The notes: generated by a model not told the origin, from the sequence alone. DNA of 64,000 nucleotides from Bin87 sp965116565 (GCA_965116565.1 OZ220699.1:2976001-3040000); one strand, 5' to 3'. Positions 1 to 7,361 are shown, counted from the first letter of the stretch. Numbers and translations are program-made.

Positions 1-99
1 TGTCGGCACGCTCCGGACGCCGCGGCGACCGACGGGTATGTGCGGTGGCGTTTGATGCCGATTGACGACGCCCCAACCAACCTGGAACCCTTACCATAG
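1..99 (+). CDS. 3' end of an unidentified gene (partial)
   Basis: Frame 1 is open from the window edge to a TAG at 97-99 and would give the last 32 residues of a protein ending in DAPTNLEPLP. The two other forward frames stop earlier. The tail has no recognisable domain. It precedes three overlapping + strand genes and may be the upstream member of that operon. The call rests only on the open frame and the position. Confidence 0.35.
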   Translation, partial: CRHAPDAAATDGYVRWRLMPIDDAPTNLEPLP

Positions 100-166
100 C
101 AGAGAAACCGAAATCCGCATCCGGTGTGCCGGGACAATTGTCCGCCGCTTTGCGTATACCAGAGCC

Positions 167-697
167 ATGACGCACTTTCGAGCCGCTGGTCTCCTCGCCC
201 TGGGCCTGCTTCTGCTCCCCCTGGTCTGGACCGGGTACGCCGATCTGTCCGACGCGCTGGCCGCGCCGGGAGCGGCGCGGGCCGGCGGTGTTTGCGTCAT
301 CGACGGGGCGCAACCGGTGGAGCACGTCTATCTGTTGGCCCGCCAGAACGCCACCCCGAACCCCAACGCGCGCACCGAGTTGGTGGAGGGATACAACGGG
401 TACTGCAAACTGGCCACTCCTCCACCAGCCCACGCCAATCGCAGCTGGTGGATGGTGAGCGTCCAGCGGCTGCAGGAGGGCTACGACGCGGACCTGGTCG
501 CGGGCGGTCAGAACTTTCCGCCGCTGGAATGGGAGTGGCCGATCACCCTCACCTGGGCCGGTGAAAGCCGTTCTTTGGCGCCCGGACGTTGGAGCACCCG
601 GCTGCTGGCCCAGATGCTGCAGGTGGCGCCCGTCCTGTCGCTTTTTGCCATGATCGCGCTGCCCCTGCGCGAATACGTTCAGAGGGGAAACAGCTGA
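167..697 (+). CDS. membrane-anchored or secreted protein of unknown function
   Basis: A 176-residue protein. I chose the ATG at 167 because a hydrophobic segment (AGLLALGLLLLPLVW) follows at once, as in a signal peptide or signal anchor; the frame is open further upstream, but that part is basic and uninformative. The middle is an extracytoplasmic domain with two Cys (in VCVIDG and GYCKL), and a second hydrophobic helix (LQVAPVLSLFAMIALPL) lies near the C-terminus. This predicts N- and C-terminal anchoring around an outside domain. The TGA stop shares a base with the next ATG (TGATG), so translation is probably coupled. I do not recognise the family. It lies in the putative mobile element. 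Confidence 0.65.
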   Translation: MTHFRAAGLLALGLLLLPLVWTGYADLSDALAAPGAARAGGVCVIDGAQPVEHVYLLARQNATPNPNARTELVEGYNGYCKLATPPPAHANRSWWMVSVQRLQEGYDADLVAGGQNFPPLEWEWPITLTWAGESRSLAPGRWSTRLLAQMLQVAPVLSLFAMIALPLREYVQRGNS

Positions 698-1059
698 TGG
701 CCCTGGCCGCGTGGGTGTTGATTTGGGAACTGGCGCTGCTCTACGCCGCGCCCCTTTTGAAGTCTCCGGCCGACGCCGGACTCCTGGTGATTCTGATGGC
801 GCTGGGGCTCGGAGCGGGACACTACGGGCTGCAGGGGCGGTACTGGCAAACGGTGGCCTGGCTTTTCGCCCTGACCTGGTACACCGCGGGCCTGGCCCGG
901 TACCTGCCCGCCGTTGATCCCCTGCTCGCCACGGCGCCGGAGCCGCTGCCGCTCCTGATCACCCTGCTTTACATGATCCTGCTGCCCATGGGCTGGCTGC
1001 TGATGGTCTCCGTCGGCGCCGCCGGCCATTGGTGGCGAAACTGGAGGTATCGCGAATGA
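697..1059 (+). CDS. small multi-spanning membrane protein of unknown function
   Basis: A 120-residue, very hydrophobic protein with about four membrane segments (for example AAWVLIWELALLYAAPLL, AGLLVILMALGLGAG and LLITLLYMILLPMGWLLMVS) and a short basic tail WWRNWRYRE. The start is fixed by TGATG overlap with the previous gene, and its stop overlaps the next ATG (ATGA). The three genes 167-2540 therefore look like one coupled operon for an envelope-located complex. In a mobile element this could belong to a conjugation or surface apparatus, but no family signature supports that. Confidence 0.65.
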   Translation: MALAAWVLIWELALLYAAPLLKSPADAGLLVILMALGLGAGHYGLQGRYWQTVAWLFALTWYTAGLARYLPAVDPLLATAPEPLPLLITLLYMILLPMGWLLMVSVGAAGHWWRNWRYRE

Positions 1060-2540
1060 GCGGACTCAAAACGGTCTTGGTGGGCATGGGAGCAATCTGC
1101 GTTGCCGTGCTGGTGATTGCGATCCTGTCGGTAGCATTCACCGACCGGGACCAGCCCCTGCAGCTGGCGGTGTCCACCGAAGCGGAACCGGCGGGAGCCG
1201 CTGACATTTCCATGGTGCGCCCCTGGACCGTCCAGGACGCCCGCGAGGGCTATATAGTCGCCGAGATCTACCAGGAGTACGATCCGGCGCCGGTGCAGCG
1301 CAGTTCCTGGACACACTCCTACAACGACGGCGTGGGAACCTGCAGCGCGGAGCTCGTGGTCGGAACCCAGCAGGGGATCAACGAGTTCCGTCCGACGCCG
1401 ACGCCCCAGCCGGGGATCGCGCATGCGCCCTACCGCCCGTATCCGGAGGGGTACACCTTCGCTCCCGCTCAGGCTTACCCCCCATTCGTTCCCTTGCAGC
1501 CCTTTCCGCCGGCGGATACCACGGATACGGAACGGCCCGATCCAACGCACACCCCTCATCCAACTCCCACGCCGTTCGCTACGCCGTTCCCGACTTTCAC
1601 TCCCGGGCCAACGCCTGCCCCCGTCCCACATCCCACCGCGACGCTGTCGCCGTTGCTGCAGGCCGTAGACTGGCCTGGCTGGGAGAACCGTCCCCTCGGG
1701 ATCGAGACGTCGGGCATGGCCAGCCTGAGCGTTCCCCGGGGAACGGCCGTCCGTAGCTACCTGGAGATCCGCACCGGCGCCACCGACACGGTGGGCAGCC
1801 AAACGACGCTGATGCGCTCTCCGGCCCGCAACGCCGTCTGGTACGACGGGCGGGCCCACATACGGCTGGAGGACGCCGGCGGCCGCATCGTCATACCCAG
1901 CCACCGCGCGGACATCGACGCACATTACCGCTCGGCCGTCCTCCACGTCCAGGCGTACCCGCTGGACCGGTGCGACCAGCTGGACATGCGCTGGGAGTTG
2001 GCCAGCGCAGTCGTGGTGAAAACGCTCACCGGTCAGCCCTTCGACGACTGGAGCCACCCCAGTGTCCATCCCCAGAACCCCGACAACGCCTTCGTGGGGG
2101 TTTCCTACGTCAAGTCGACCAACGTGATGACGTTCACCACCGCGGGCGGCGCGACCATTCAGGTGGATCTGGATGCCGATTATCCGGTGGCGGCGAATCA
2201 AACCATATACGTGGGAACCAGGGCGGGCGATGACAATTTCGTCGCAACGGATTTCACCGACCCCAGTTCCGGAACCTCCGTAACCGGCACGCCGCCTCTG
2301 ACGATTGAAGTGCCGGCAACCATCACCTCTGGTCGCGTTGCTTGGGCGCTGCCAGCGAGCGTCACCCTCACTCGCCTTGTGGCTGGATCCCTCGGCGACC
2401 AATGCGACGACATTGGGTACCAAATCGATTGCGCCGGAGGAACCGCTATCACCATCAACGGGGACCCCTACAAGTTTTACCCATACGGAGGCACTGTCGG
2501 CCAGGGGGCCCGATCGGCGACCATTTCATGGACTGAATAG
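1056..2540 (+). CDS. secreted protein with a Pro/Thr-rich stalk, unknown function
   Basis: A 494-residue protein. It starts at an ATG overlapping the previous stop and opens with a signal-anchor-like helix (VLVGMGAICVAVLVIAILSV). Residues from about 105 to 200 form a low-complexity Pro/Thr linker (PTPTPQP, PTHTPHPTPTP, PTFTPGPTPAP) typical of extracellular spacers. The C-terminal 290 residues look like beta-rich domains with no family I recognise. The short Pro/Thr-rich lipoprotein at 21094 has a similar linker, but the domains differ. It is the last gene before a strong hairpin and the convergent ParB-like gene. Surface display or adhesion by the mobile element is a guess. Confidence 0.65.
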   Translation: MSGLKTVLVGMGAICVAVLVIAILSVAFTDRDQPLQLAVSTEAEPAGAADISMVRPWTVQDAREGYIVAEIYQEYDPAPVQRSSWTHSYNDGVGTCSAELVVGTQQGINEFRPTPTPQPGIAHAPYRPYPEGYTFAPAQAYPPFVPLQPFPPADTTDTERPDPTHTPHPTPTPFATPFPTFTPGPTPAPVPHPTATLSPLLQAVDWPGWENRPLGIETSGMASLSVPRGTAVRSYLEIRTGATDTVGSQTTLMRSPARNAVWYDGRAHIRLEDAGGRIVIPSHRADIDAHYRSAVLHVQAYPLDRCDQLDMRWELASAVVVKTLTGQPFDDWSHPSVHPQNPDNAFVGVSYVKSTNVMTFTTAGGATIQVDLDADYPVAANQTIYVGTRAGDDNFVATDFTDPSSGTSVTGTPPLTIEVPATITSGRVAWALPASVTLTRLVAGSLGDQCDDIGYQIDCAGGTAITINGDPYKFYPYGGTVGQGARSATISWTE

Positions 2541-2569
2541 CTGCGCGATAATCAGGATTATCGCGCAGC
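2540..2569. terminator. perfect 14-bp hairpin between convergent genes
   Basis: A 14-bp perfect inverted repeat with a 2-base loop begins at the last base of the upstream stop codon and ends 10 bp before the stop of the convergent ParB-like gene. There is no U-tract on either side. It probably acts as a bidirectional terminator or mRNA 3' end structure. Confidence 0.7.
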
Positions 2570-2578
2570 GAAACTAGC

Positions 2579-4759
2579 CTACGCCACCGCCATCTTTTCC
2601 TGAGCCACGAGCCGGACTCCGAACACGGCCGCGCGAGCCTGCCCCTCGATCTTCACTTTCTTGACGTAGGCATCCGGGGCCACCGGCGCGATGGCCGGCA
2701 TCCACCGGCGGGAGTGTTCATTTCGCCAGCGCTCGGGCAGAAAGGATTTCAAATTGCCGAAGGTCAGATACTCATCGTCGCCCGCCGGCTCGATGACGGC
2801 CGCGACCGCCTCTGCCAGGGTCCCGTGCGAATCGTCGGCGTCGTCCACCTGGGCCAACGGTTGCGCCTCCGGCGATCCCCGGGAAACGCTGTCCAGCTGG
2901 CCTGCGCTCCGCAGGTGGTAGGTCATGAGGCGCGCCACCAGCTCCCGCACGCGCTCGGAATCCACGTCGGCGTGTCCGGCCCCCAGGTTCAGGACCGTTC
3001 CCCGATGGCGTCCGTACTGGTCGTGATTGACGGATACCGCCTTTCCGAGAATCTCCCGGACCGTCTGCAGGGTTTCAGTCTCATAACTCCACTGCGCGTC
3101 ATAACGCCCGTCGATGGGATGCTCCCACTGGAGGGCGGGGTCCGCGACCGCCAGCGCCGTGGCCAACACCTGCACGGCATCTTCCGGAAGGGCCGCCAGC
3201 TGGCGTTCCAGCCACTCTGACGCCCGACGCTCCTGGCGGGCGACCCTCAGCTCCTGTGCCTCCAGCTTCTCGCGGTAGGCGGCTGCGCCGGCAACGTTTT
3301 TCTCGTCAAAGCAAGCCCGGTTGAGGCAGACCAGGGTCGGTGTGTCCAGCGGATAGCGGTCGCGGCCGCTGTGGGCGTAGGCGGCACCGGCGATACAGGT
3401 CCTGCAGTCCTTGATCGGGAACCACGGCGGCATCTTTCCGCCGCAGCTTTTGCCCCGCCATTGGTGAGGCGAATCCATAACCCCTCGTTCCACCAGCTTC
3501 CAAAAGGGCGTGGAGGATCCATTGCTGATGTGTTTGAGCTCCGCCCGCGTGCCCAGCTGCTCCCGCTCGTACTCAGTGAGCTGGCCGCCGCGCCCGGGCT
3601 TTTCCCTGCCCGCGGGCATGGCCTTCCAAACGGGATCGTTTGCCAGCAGCTGCTCGAACCGGCTGGAGCCGGCGCCGTTGGGGACCGCGCCGCCGGTGGA
3701 CGTTCCGCCTCCGGACCCTGCCTTCTCCTGGTTGGCCTCCCTGGTGGCGCGCCCCTGGCGTCGACTCCACTCCTTCACCTCGCAGGTCCAGAGCCGGGAC
3801 TGGTCGTAATTTTCCAACGCGCGGTAGTTCTCGCTGCGGCCGTCGTCGGCCGGGATGGTGTGCAGGCAGTCCTTGAACTCGAACTCAAACTCGCCCACGT
3901 CGAAACCGGCCTCACGCTTCCCTCCCTGCGTCGTGTGCTTTGTGGGCGGCCCCAGCGGCCGCCAGTCGGCTTCGTTGTACGACACGCGCTCCGAGATCAG
4001 CTTGCGGACGTTCTTGCGACGCCAGTCGGGGGGGCTGTAGCCGAAGCCGACGACGCGGCGCAGGACCTCCCGCATGTCCTCGGTGTGCTCGTGGGTGGGC
4101 GAGCGCAGCACCAGGAACTCCTTGGCCACGTTGATTTTGAGGTCGCCGCTCTCCACGTGCTCCAGCAGGAAGTCGGGCAAGTCCAGGACGCGGAGGTTGT
4201 TGGCCAGCGTGGGCCGCGCGATGCCCAACTCCTCAGCAAGGGACGTAACGGTCAGGTCGGTTTCGTCGATGGCCTTGCGGTGGGCCCGCAGCACCTCGAT
4301 CTGCGAGAGGTCCTGCCGAGCTTCGTTTTCCGACAGCGCCATCAGCGCCATGCGGGCGTCGGACAGGTAATCAGGGTTGGCCACGTCCATTTCGACGTGG
4401 GATCCGCCGCGGCCCTGTTGGCGCAGCAATCTCAGCGCCGCGATGCGCCGGTGGCCGAAGGCGGCCTGGAAACGGCCGCCAGCGGACGGCCGCAGCAGGG
4501 GTGCCTGCAGGAGGCCCAGCTGGCGGATGTTCTCGGCCAGCGTGTCCAAGGCGTCTGGGTCCATGCCCTGGCGCGGCTGCCAGGGGTTGTCGTCGATGAG
4601 GTCCAGGTCGATCAGTTCGCGGGTTCGGGTGGTCATTTTGCATGCTCCTGTTTGTCGCCGGGCGCACGCCGTCCGGTCCTTGCACCGGTTTGTCACACAG
4701 TCGAAATCCGGCAGCGCGATCATCGTCCTGCAGTTCTTGCACTGGGCCCGGGTCGTCAT
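2579..4759 (-). CDS. ParB-like partition/nucleoid protein with extra zinc-binding segments
   Basis: About 726 residues from the ATG at 4759. The ParB/Srx fold is clear: LIDLDLIDDNPWQPR, then the GHRR box (FGHRRIAALRLL), followed by the DNA-binding HTH (LTVTSLAEELGIARPTLANN). The C-terminal half is long, charged and carries a Cys cluster (DCRTCIAG, then VCLNRACF), as in large plasmid- or phage-type ParB proteins. The N-terminal about 41 residues (CKNC, then CVTNRC and CKDRTAC) look like a second small zinc module. Start choice: 4759 overlaps the upstream stop (ATGA); an internal ATG at 4636 with AGGAG in front gives a 685-residue form starting directly at the ParB domain. Both may be used. No ParA is visible in the window. 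The role is probably segregation or regulation of the element. Confidence 0.8.
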   Translation of the reverse strand: MTTRAQCKNCRTMIALPDFDCVTNRCKDRTACARRQTGACKMTTRTRELIDLDLIDDNPWQPRQGMDPDALDTLAENIRQLGLLQAPLLRPSAGGRFQAAFGHRRIAALRLLRQQGRGGSHVEMDVANPDYLSDARMALMALSENEARQDLSQIEVLRAHRKAIDETDLTVTSLAEELGIARPTLANNLRVLDLPDFLLEHVESGDLKINVAKEFLVLRSPTHEHTEDMREVLRRVVGFGYSPPDWRRKNVRKLISERVSYNEADWRPLGPPTKHTTQGGKREAGFDVGEFEFEFKDCLHTIPADDGRSENYRALENYDQSRLWTCEVKEWSRRQGRATREANQEKAGSGGGTSTGGAVPNGAGSSRFEQLLANDPVWKAMPAGREKPGRGGQLTEYEREQLGTRAELKHISNGSSTPFWKLVERGVMDSPHQWRGKSCGGKMPPWFPIKDCRTCIAGAAYAHSGRDRYPLDTPTLVCLNRACFDEKNVAGAAAYREKLEAQELRVARQERRASEWLERQLAALPEDAVQVLATALAVADPALQWEHPIDGRYDAQWSYETETLQTVREILGKAVSVNHDQYGRHRGTVLNLGAGHADVDSERVRELVARLMTYHLRSAGQLDSVSRGSPEAQPLAQVDDADDSHGTLAEAVAAVIEPAGDDEYLTFGNLKSFLPERWRNEHSRRWMPAIAPVAPDAYVKKVKIEGQARAAVFGVRLVAQEKMAVA

Positions 4760-5028
4760 CAGTTTTGCTCCGGGGCGGCGCCGACGTTGAACCAGGCCAT
4801 CACCATGCCGCAAGACCGGCATTTGCTGGCCATGAGCGTCGTGTCGTACAGGCCCACATCCATGGCCAAAATCACTCCGTTGACGCACTCCAGGCCCTGA
4901 TCCGCGCAGGAGTGCGGCGTATGGGCCTCCAGGGACATCACGTCCAGCAGGCCGCCCGTGGGCGCGGTAACCGGCAGATCCAAGAACACGCGCTCGTCTT
5001 CCCCGTCATGCAGTCTGGGATCGGTCAT
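4759..5028 (-). CDS. small Cys-containing protein, likely zinc-binding, unknown
   Basis: An 89-residue protein starting MTDPRLHDGEDERVFLDLPV. Cys/His pairs (PHSCADQGLEC and KCRSCGMV) suggest one zinc site of C-x7-C plus C-x2-C type. The start at 5028 overlaps the stop of the DUF5679 gene (ATGA), and its own stop overlaps the ATG of the ParB-like gene, so it is the middle of a coupled operon. Function is unknown. Small zinc proteins next to replication and partition genes are common on phages and plasmids, where they are often nucleic-acid adaptors. Confidence 0.7.
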   Translation of the reverse strand: MTDPRLHDGEDERVFLDLPVTAPTGGLLDVMSLEAHTPHSCADQGLECVNGVILAMDVGLYDTTLMASKCRSCGMVMAWFNVGAAPEQN

Positions 5029-5195
5029 GACTGTTCCCCGGCTCCCGCCGGCAGGGCGCCGATGCGGAACTTCTTGGTCCCGCAATCGGAGCAGACGCCT
5101 TTGACGGCGGCGCGGCCGTTCCGCATGGTGGTCTCTTCCAGATCGCGGGTGGCCGTCTTCGCCTTGCATTTCACGCAGTAGATTTCCACGTTCAT
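5025..5195 (-). CDS. DUF5679-family zinc-ribbon protein
   Basis: A 56-residue protein, below usual ORF-calling limits but clearly real. It reads YCVKCKAKTATRD, then a short linker containing RNGRAAVKG, then VCSDCGTKKFRIG, which is the characteristic DUF5679 pattern with two CxxC zinc ligand pairs. The ATG at 5195 shares a base with the stop of the upstream zinc-ribbon gene, and the TGA overlaps the next start. DUF5679 proteins are short, widespread in actinobacteria, Chloroflexota, archaea and their viruses, and of unknown function; binding of nucleic acid or protein is inferred from the fold. Confidence 0.85.
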   Translation of the reverse strand: MNVEIYCVKCKAKTATRDLEETTMRNGRAAVKGVCSDCGTKKFRIGALPAGAGEQS

Positions 5196-5431
5196 CACAT
5201 CCTTCTCCGGCTCAACTCGGCCGACTTTCGTTTGCCCAGGGTCACGGTCTTGCGGGCGTGGCCTCCGATCCAGGGCGGCGTGTACGACTCCACCGGGGAA
5301 CGAGTGGGCGGCAACTCAACTCGCGGACTGCGCGGATGGCGGCCGCAAGCGCGGCAGGTGGTCTCTCTTCCGCCGCCTATCTGCTCGACCACCAACGTGC
5401 CGTCGCATTCGGGCCTGGGACATTGTTCCAT
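5195..5431 (-). CDS. zinc-ribbon protein with basic tail
   Basis: A 78-residue protein beginning MEQCPRPECDGTLVVEQ. Two Cys pairs (CPRPEC and CRACG) form a classic zinc ribbon. The remainder is basic and Pro/Arg-rich, ending GKRKSAELSRRRM, which suggests nucleic-acid contact. The start at 5431 is chosen for the AGGAG about 7 bases upstream; an ATG at 5446 is in frame but sits upstream of that site. The stop is coupled to the DUF5679 gene. Function is unknown beyond likely DNA or RNA binding. Confidence 0.7.
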   Translation of the reverse strand: MEQCPRPECDGTLVVEQIGGGRETTCRACGRHPRSPRVELPPTRSPVESYTPPWIGGHARKTVTLGKRKSAELSRRRM

Positions 5432-5464
5432 GGTGTAACTCCTCATGGGATCAGTGGGTTCTCC

Positions 5465-6040
5465 TCACGCACGCCCATCCGCTCGTTTGTGCTTGTAGGC
5501 AACCAGAACGCTCTCGTAGGTGTTGGGCGCAGCCGCCCCTTGTGCAACGATGACGCCCAAGTCCCGCGAGTACACCCAGGTGCAGTCTCTGTCGTCGCCT
5601 GAGCAGAAATAGATCTCATCCTCCCACTTCCGCTCCATGCGCTTGAGCGATCCCCACCGGGTGCGCCAACGCAGATACTGCTCAGGATGGTCCGGACAAT
5701 GGTCGGGGTTAGCTTCGTCTTCGACTGCCGGTACCGGGTCCTCAGCAACCGCGGCGGGAGCAGAGAGAACCACCTGGGGCATCGCCCGGTATAGAATGCG
5801 GGCGGTCGGACCGACCACCCTGGCAAGCGCCTCATCGGCCATCTCCTGGTGCATGGGGATCGTCAGCCAGGACACGGCGAAGGAGCTGGCGGCTGCCACC
5901 ACCAGCTCGTCGCCAAACCATTGGTGGCCAACACAGGGCCCCACGTAATCATCAAACAGACGCGGCGGCAGCTCCATCCGCAGGAGTTGCCGCACCTCAC
6001 TCCACGTGGCTGATGCCGGTTGTGTTGCGGTCAGGGTCAT
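5465..6040 (-). CDS. DnaA domain I-like protein (replication-associated)
   Basis: A 191-residue protein. Residues about 12-95 match the plan of the DnaA N-terminal domain: WSEVRQLLRMELPPRLFDDY, a GDELVVAAASSFAVSWL strand-helix unit, then ARVVGPTARILYRA. DnaA domain I recruits helicase and other partners at origins. There is no AAA+ or domain IV DNA-binding region here; the C-terminal part (CPDHPEQYLRWRTRWG onward) is unrelated and unrecognised. A strong GGAGGTGAACC precedes the ATG. It is the first gene of the operon leading to ParB and sits beside iterons and an inverted repeat, so a role in replicating the element is a reasonable inference. Confidence 0.65.
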   Translation of the reverse strand: MTLTATQPASATWSEVRQLLRMELPPRLFDDYVGPCVGHQWFGDELVVAAASSFAVSWLTIPMHQEMADEALARVVGPTARILYRAMPQVVLSAPAAVAEDPVPAVEDEANPDHCPDHPEQYLRWRTRWGSLKRMERKWEDEIYFCSGDDRDCTWVYSRDLGVIVAQGAAAPNTYESVLVAYKHKRADGRA

Positions 6041-6076
6041 GGTTCACCTCCAGTTTTTTTGGGTGTTGACAAATCG

Positions 6077-6158
6077 CGACCCGGGTCCCGGCCCGGATCT
6101 AGATTTCTATGCATTAATAGCTTTATAGTTAAACTGGTCCGGGCCGGGACCCGGGTCG
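6077..6158. repeat. perfect 21-bp inverted repeat with AT-rich 40-bp spacer
   Basis: Arms at 6077-6097 and 6138-6158 are perfect reverse complements, very GC-rich, and flank a 40-base AT-rich spacer (6098-6137). They lie between the DnaA-I-like gene (start 6040) and the iterons. An AT-rich tract between GC-rich palindromic arms fits an origin unwinding site, a partition or ParB site, or a large operator. It is too long-looped for an ordinary terminator. Confidence 0.7.
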
Positions 6159-6180
6159 GCCTTTTGTGCTTGATTTGGGC

Positions 6181-6339
6181 GATATCCCCTCATTCCGGGC
6201 TGATTTCGCACGGTTGGGAGTGAGATATCCCCTCATTCCGGGCTGATTTCGCACGGTTGGGAGTGAGATATCCCCTCATTCCGGGGGGCGTCTATCCCCT
6301 CATTCCGGGGTGTTGGTGAGCCTATCCCCTCATTCCGGG
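6181..6339. repeat. iteron-like direct repeats, five copies of a 17-bp core
   Basis: The core TATCCCCTCATTCCGGG occurs at 6183, 6226, 6269, 6293 and 6323, all in one orientation. The first two cores sit in identical 43-bp units (6181-6223 and 6224-6266), and a third unit begins at 6267. The last copies lie inside the 3' end of the methyltransferase gene, where each encodes RNEGI; that gene's TGA stop is itself formed inside one repeat. Direct repeats beside a DnaA-I-like gene and a ParB gene look like replication-initiator binding sites. Confidence 0.75.
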
Positions 6340-7309
6340 CCAGGCTGTAGTCGCACCACCGTCCGTGGTCTTCCAGGTGTATCCAGTCGCCGTTTTTCAG
6401 CTCCTTAATAGCCCTTTCCACCGTTTGTCGGGATAAACCTGTTTCGATGGCGATGCCAGGCTGCGTGAGTTTCATGGAGAGTGTGCTGGCGTTCTCCAAG
6501 CGGGCCGTGATGTAGTCGTAGACGATGCGGGCGCTTTTCCCCAACGGTGGACGGTCCGGGATCTCTTCGTAGCAGAACGGCGGGATGGGCCTCTGCTCTC
6601 CAGGTATGGTGGCCTCGATTCGTTCGCGGGCGATACGGCAGTAGCGTTCACTCTGCTCGATGCCGATGTAATGGCGTCCGTAGACCTTGGCCGCCACTGC
6701 CGTGGTCCCGCTGCCCATAAACGGGTCAAGGATCACCTGGGCCGATGATGCCCTGATGGCCCGGGCCGGCAGTTCTTCCGGAAACGTCGGTATCTCGGGG
6801 ATCCACGAAACGTGGTCCTGGTGGATCCGCCACACCGTCCCCGCGCTGCGGTCCAACAGTTGGAAATCAGGCTTGGCGATGAAGTAGACGATCTCGTAGT
6901 CGGGCAGGAAGTAGCCCGGGTTGTGGTTGATGCCCCCGGACCGGTGCCACACGATTGCCTGGCGTACCGGGAACCCTGCGACGATTTCGATGTGGGATTG
7001 CAGGAGGCCGTTCTGGACCCGGTGGCAGTGGTTGTAGAATATGGCGCCGTCGTCGGGAATGAGCCGCATCATCTCGGCCAGGCACTCTCGTTGCCAGCGA
7101 ACGTACTTGGCGTGGGGCATGTTGTCGGGATGGCCGTCGTACCCGTTCCAGTTGCGCTTGCCGTTGCCTGTGCCGGAACGGAGATTGTAGGGCGGAGACG
7201 TGAACACCAGGTCAACGCTGCCGTCGGGCATTTGGCTCATCACGTCGAGGCAATCGCCGTGGTGGATCCGGTCAAGCCATTGTGGTATTGACAAAGTAAG
7301 ACCCCGCAT
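6233..7309 (-). CDS. site-specific DNA methyltransferase fused to a winged-helix domain
   Basis: A 358-residue protein. Residues 1-235 are an amino-methyltransferase of beta order: the catalytic SPPY motif (VFTSPPYN) comes first, and the SAM-binding DPFMGSGTTAVAA follows near residue 195. It would methylate adenine N6 or cytosine N4; no restriction partner is visible. Residues about 255-325 form an HTH/winged-helix unit (QPGIAIETGLSRQTVERAIK, then NGDWIHLEDHGRWCDYSL) like those in phage and plasmid replication proteins. The extreme C-terminus is RNEGI repeats encoded by the iterons. A frame with iterons inside it recalls lambda O-type initiators. The ATG at 7309 lies inside a hairpin; a TTG eight codons downstream (7288) is an alternative. 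Confidence 0.8.
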   Translation of the reverse strand: MRGLTLSIPQWLDRIHHGDCLDVMSQMPDGSVDLVFTSPPYNLRSGTGNGKRNWNGYDGHPDNMPHAKYVRWQRECLAEMMRLIPDDGAIFYNHCHRVQNGLLQSHIEIVAGFPVRQAIVWHRSGGINHNPGYFLPDYEIVYFIAKPDFQLLDRSAGTVWRIHQDHVSWIPEIPTFPEELPARAIRASSAQVILDPFMGSGTTAVAAKVYGRHYIGIEQSERYCRIARERIEATIPGEQRPIPPFCYEEIPDRPPLGKSARIVYDYITARLENASTLSMKLTQPGIAIETGLSRQTVERAIKELKNGDWIHLEDHGRWCDYSLARNEGIGSPTPRNEGIDAPRNEGISHSQPCEISPE

Positions 7310-7325
7310 TTCGTGGAATGCGGGG
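7302..7325. promoter_or_regulatory. hairpin/operator over the methyltransferase start
   Basis: CCCCGCATT (7302-7310) and AATGCGGGG (7317-7325) form a perfect 9-bp inverted repeat with a 6-base loop. The methyltransferase ATG is in the left arm. It could be an autoregulatory operator for the fused winged helix or an RNA structure limiting initiation. Confidence 0.5.
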
Positions 7326-7361
7326 CAACTTTATGTCAGTCAAAGCGGTTTTGTCAACAGA

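Noticed and set aside
3371..4900. Long + strand open frame (509 codons) across the ParB-like gene
   Set aside because: It is the reverse shadow of the GC-rich ParB-like gene, without domains; the - strand reading has clear ParB motifs and coupled neighbours.
6181..6339. CRISPR array
   Set aside because: Spacing between repeats is irregular (43, 43, 24, 30) and the intervals between the first units are identical to each other rather than unique; no cas genes. They fit iterons instead.
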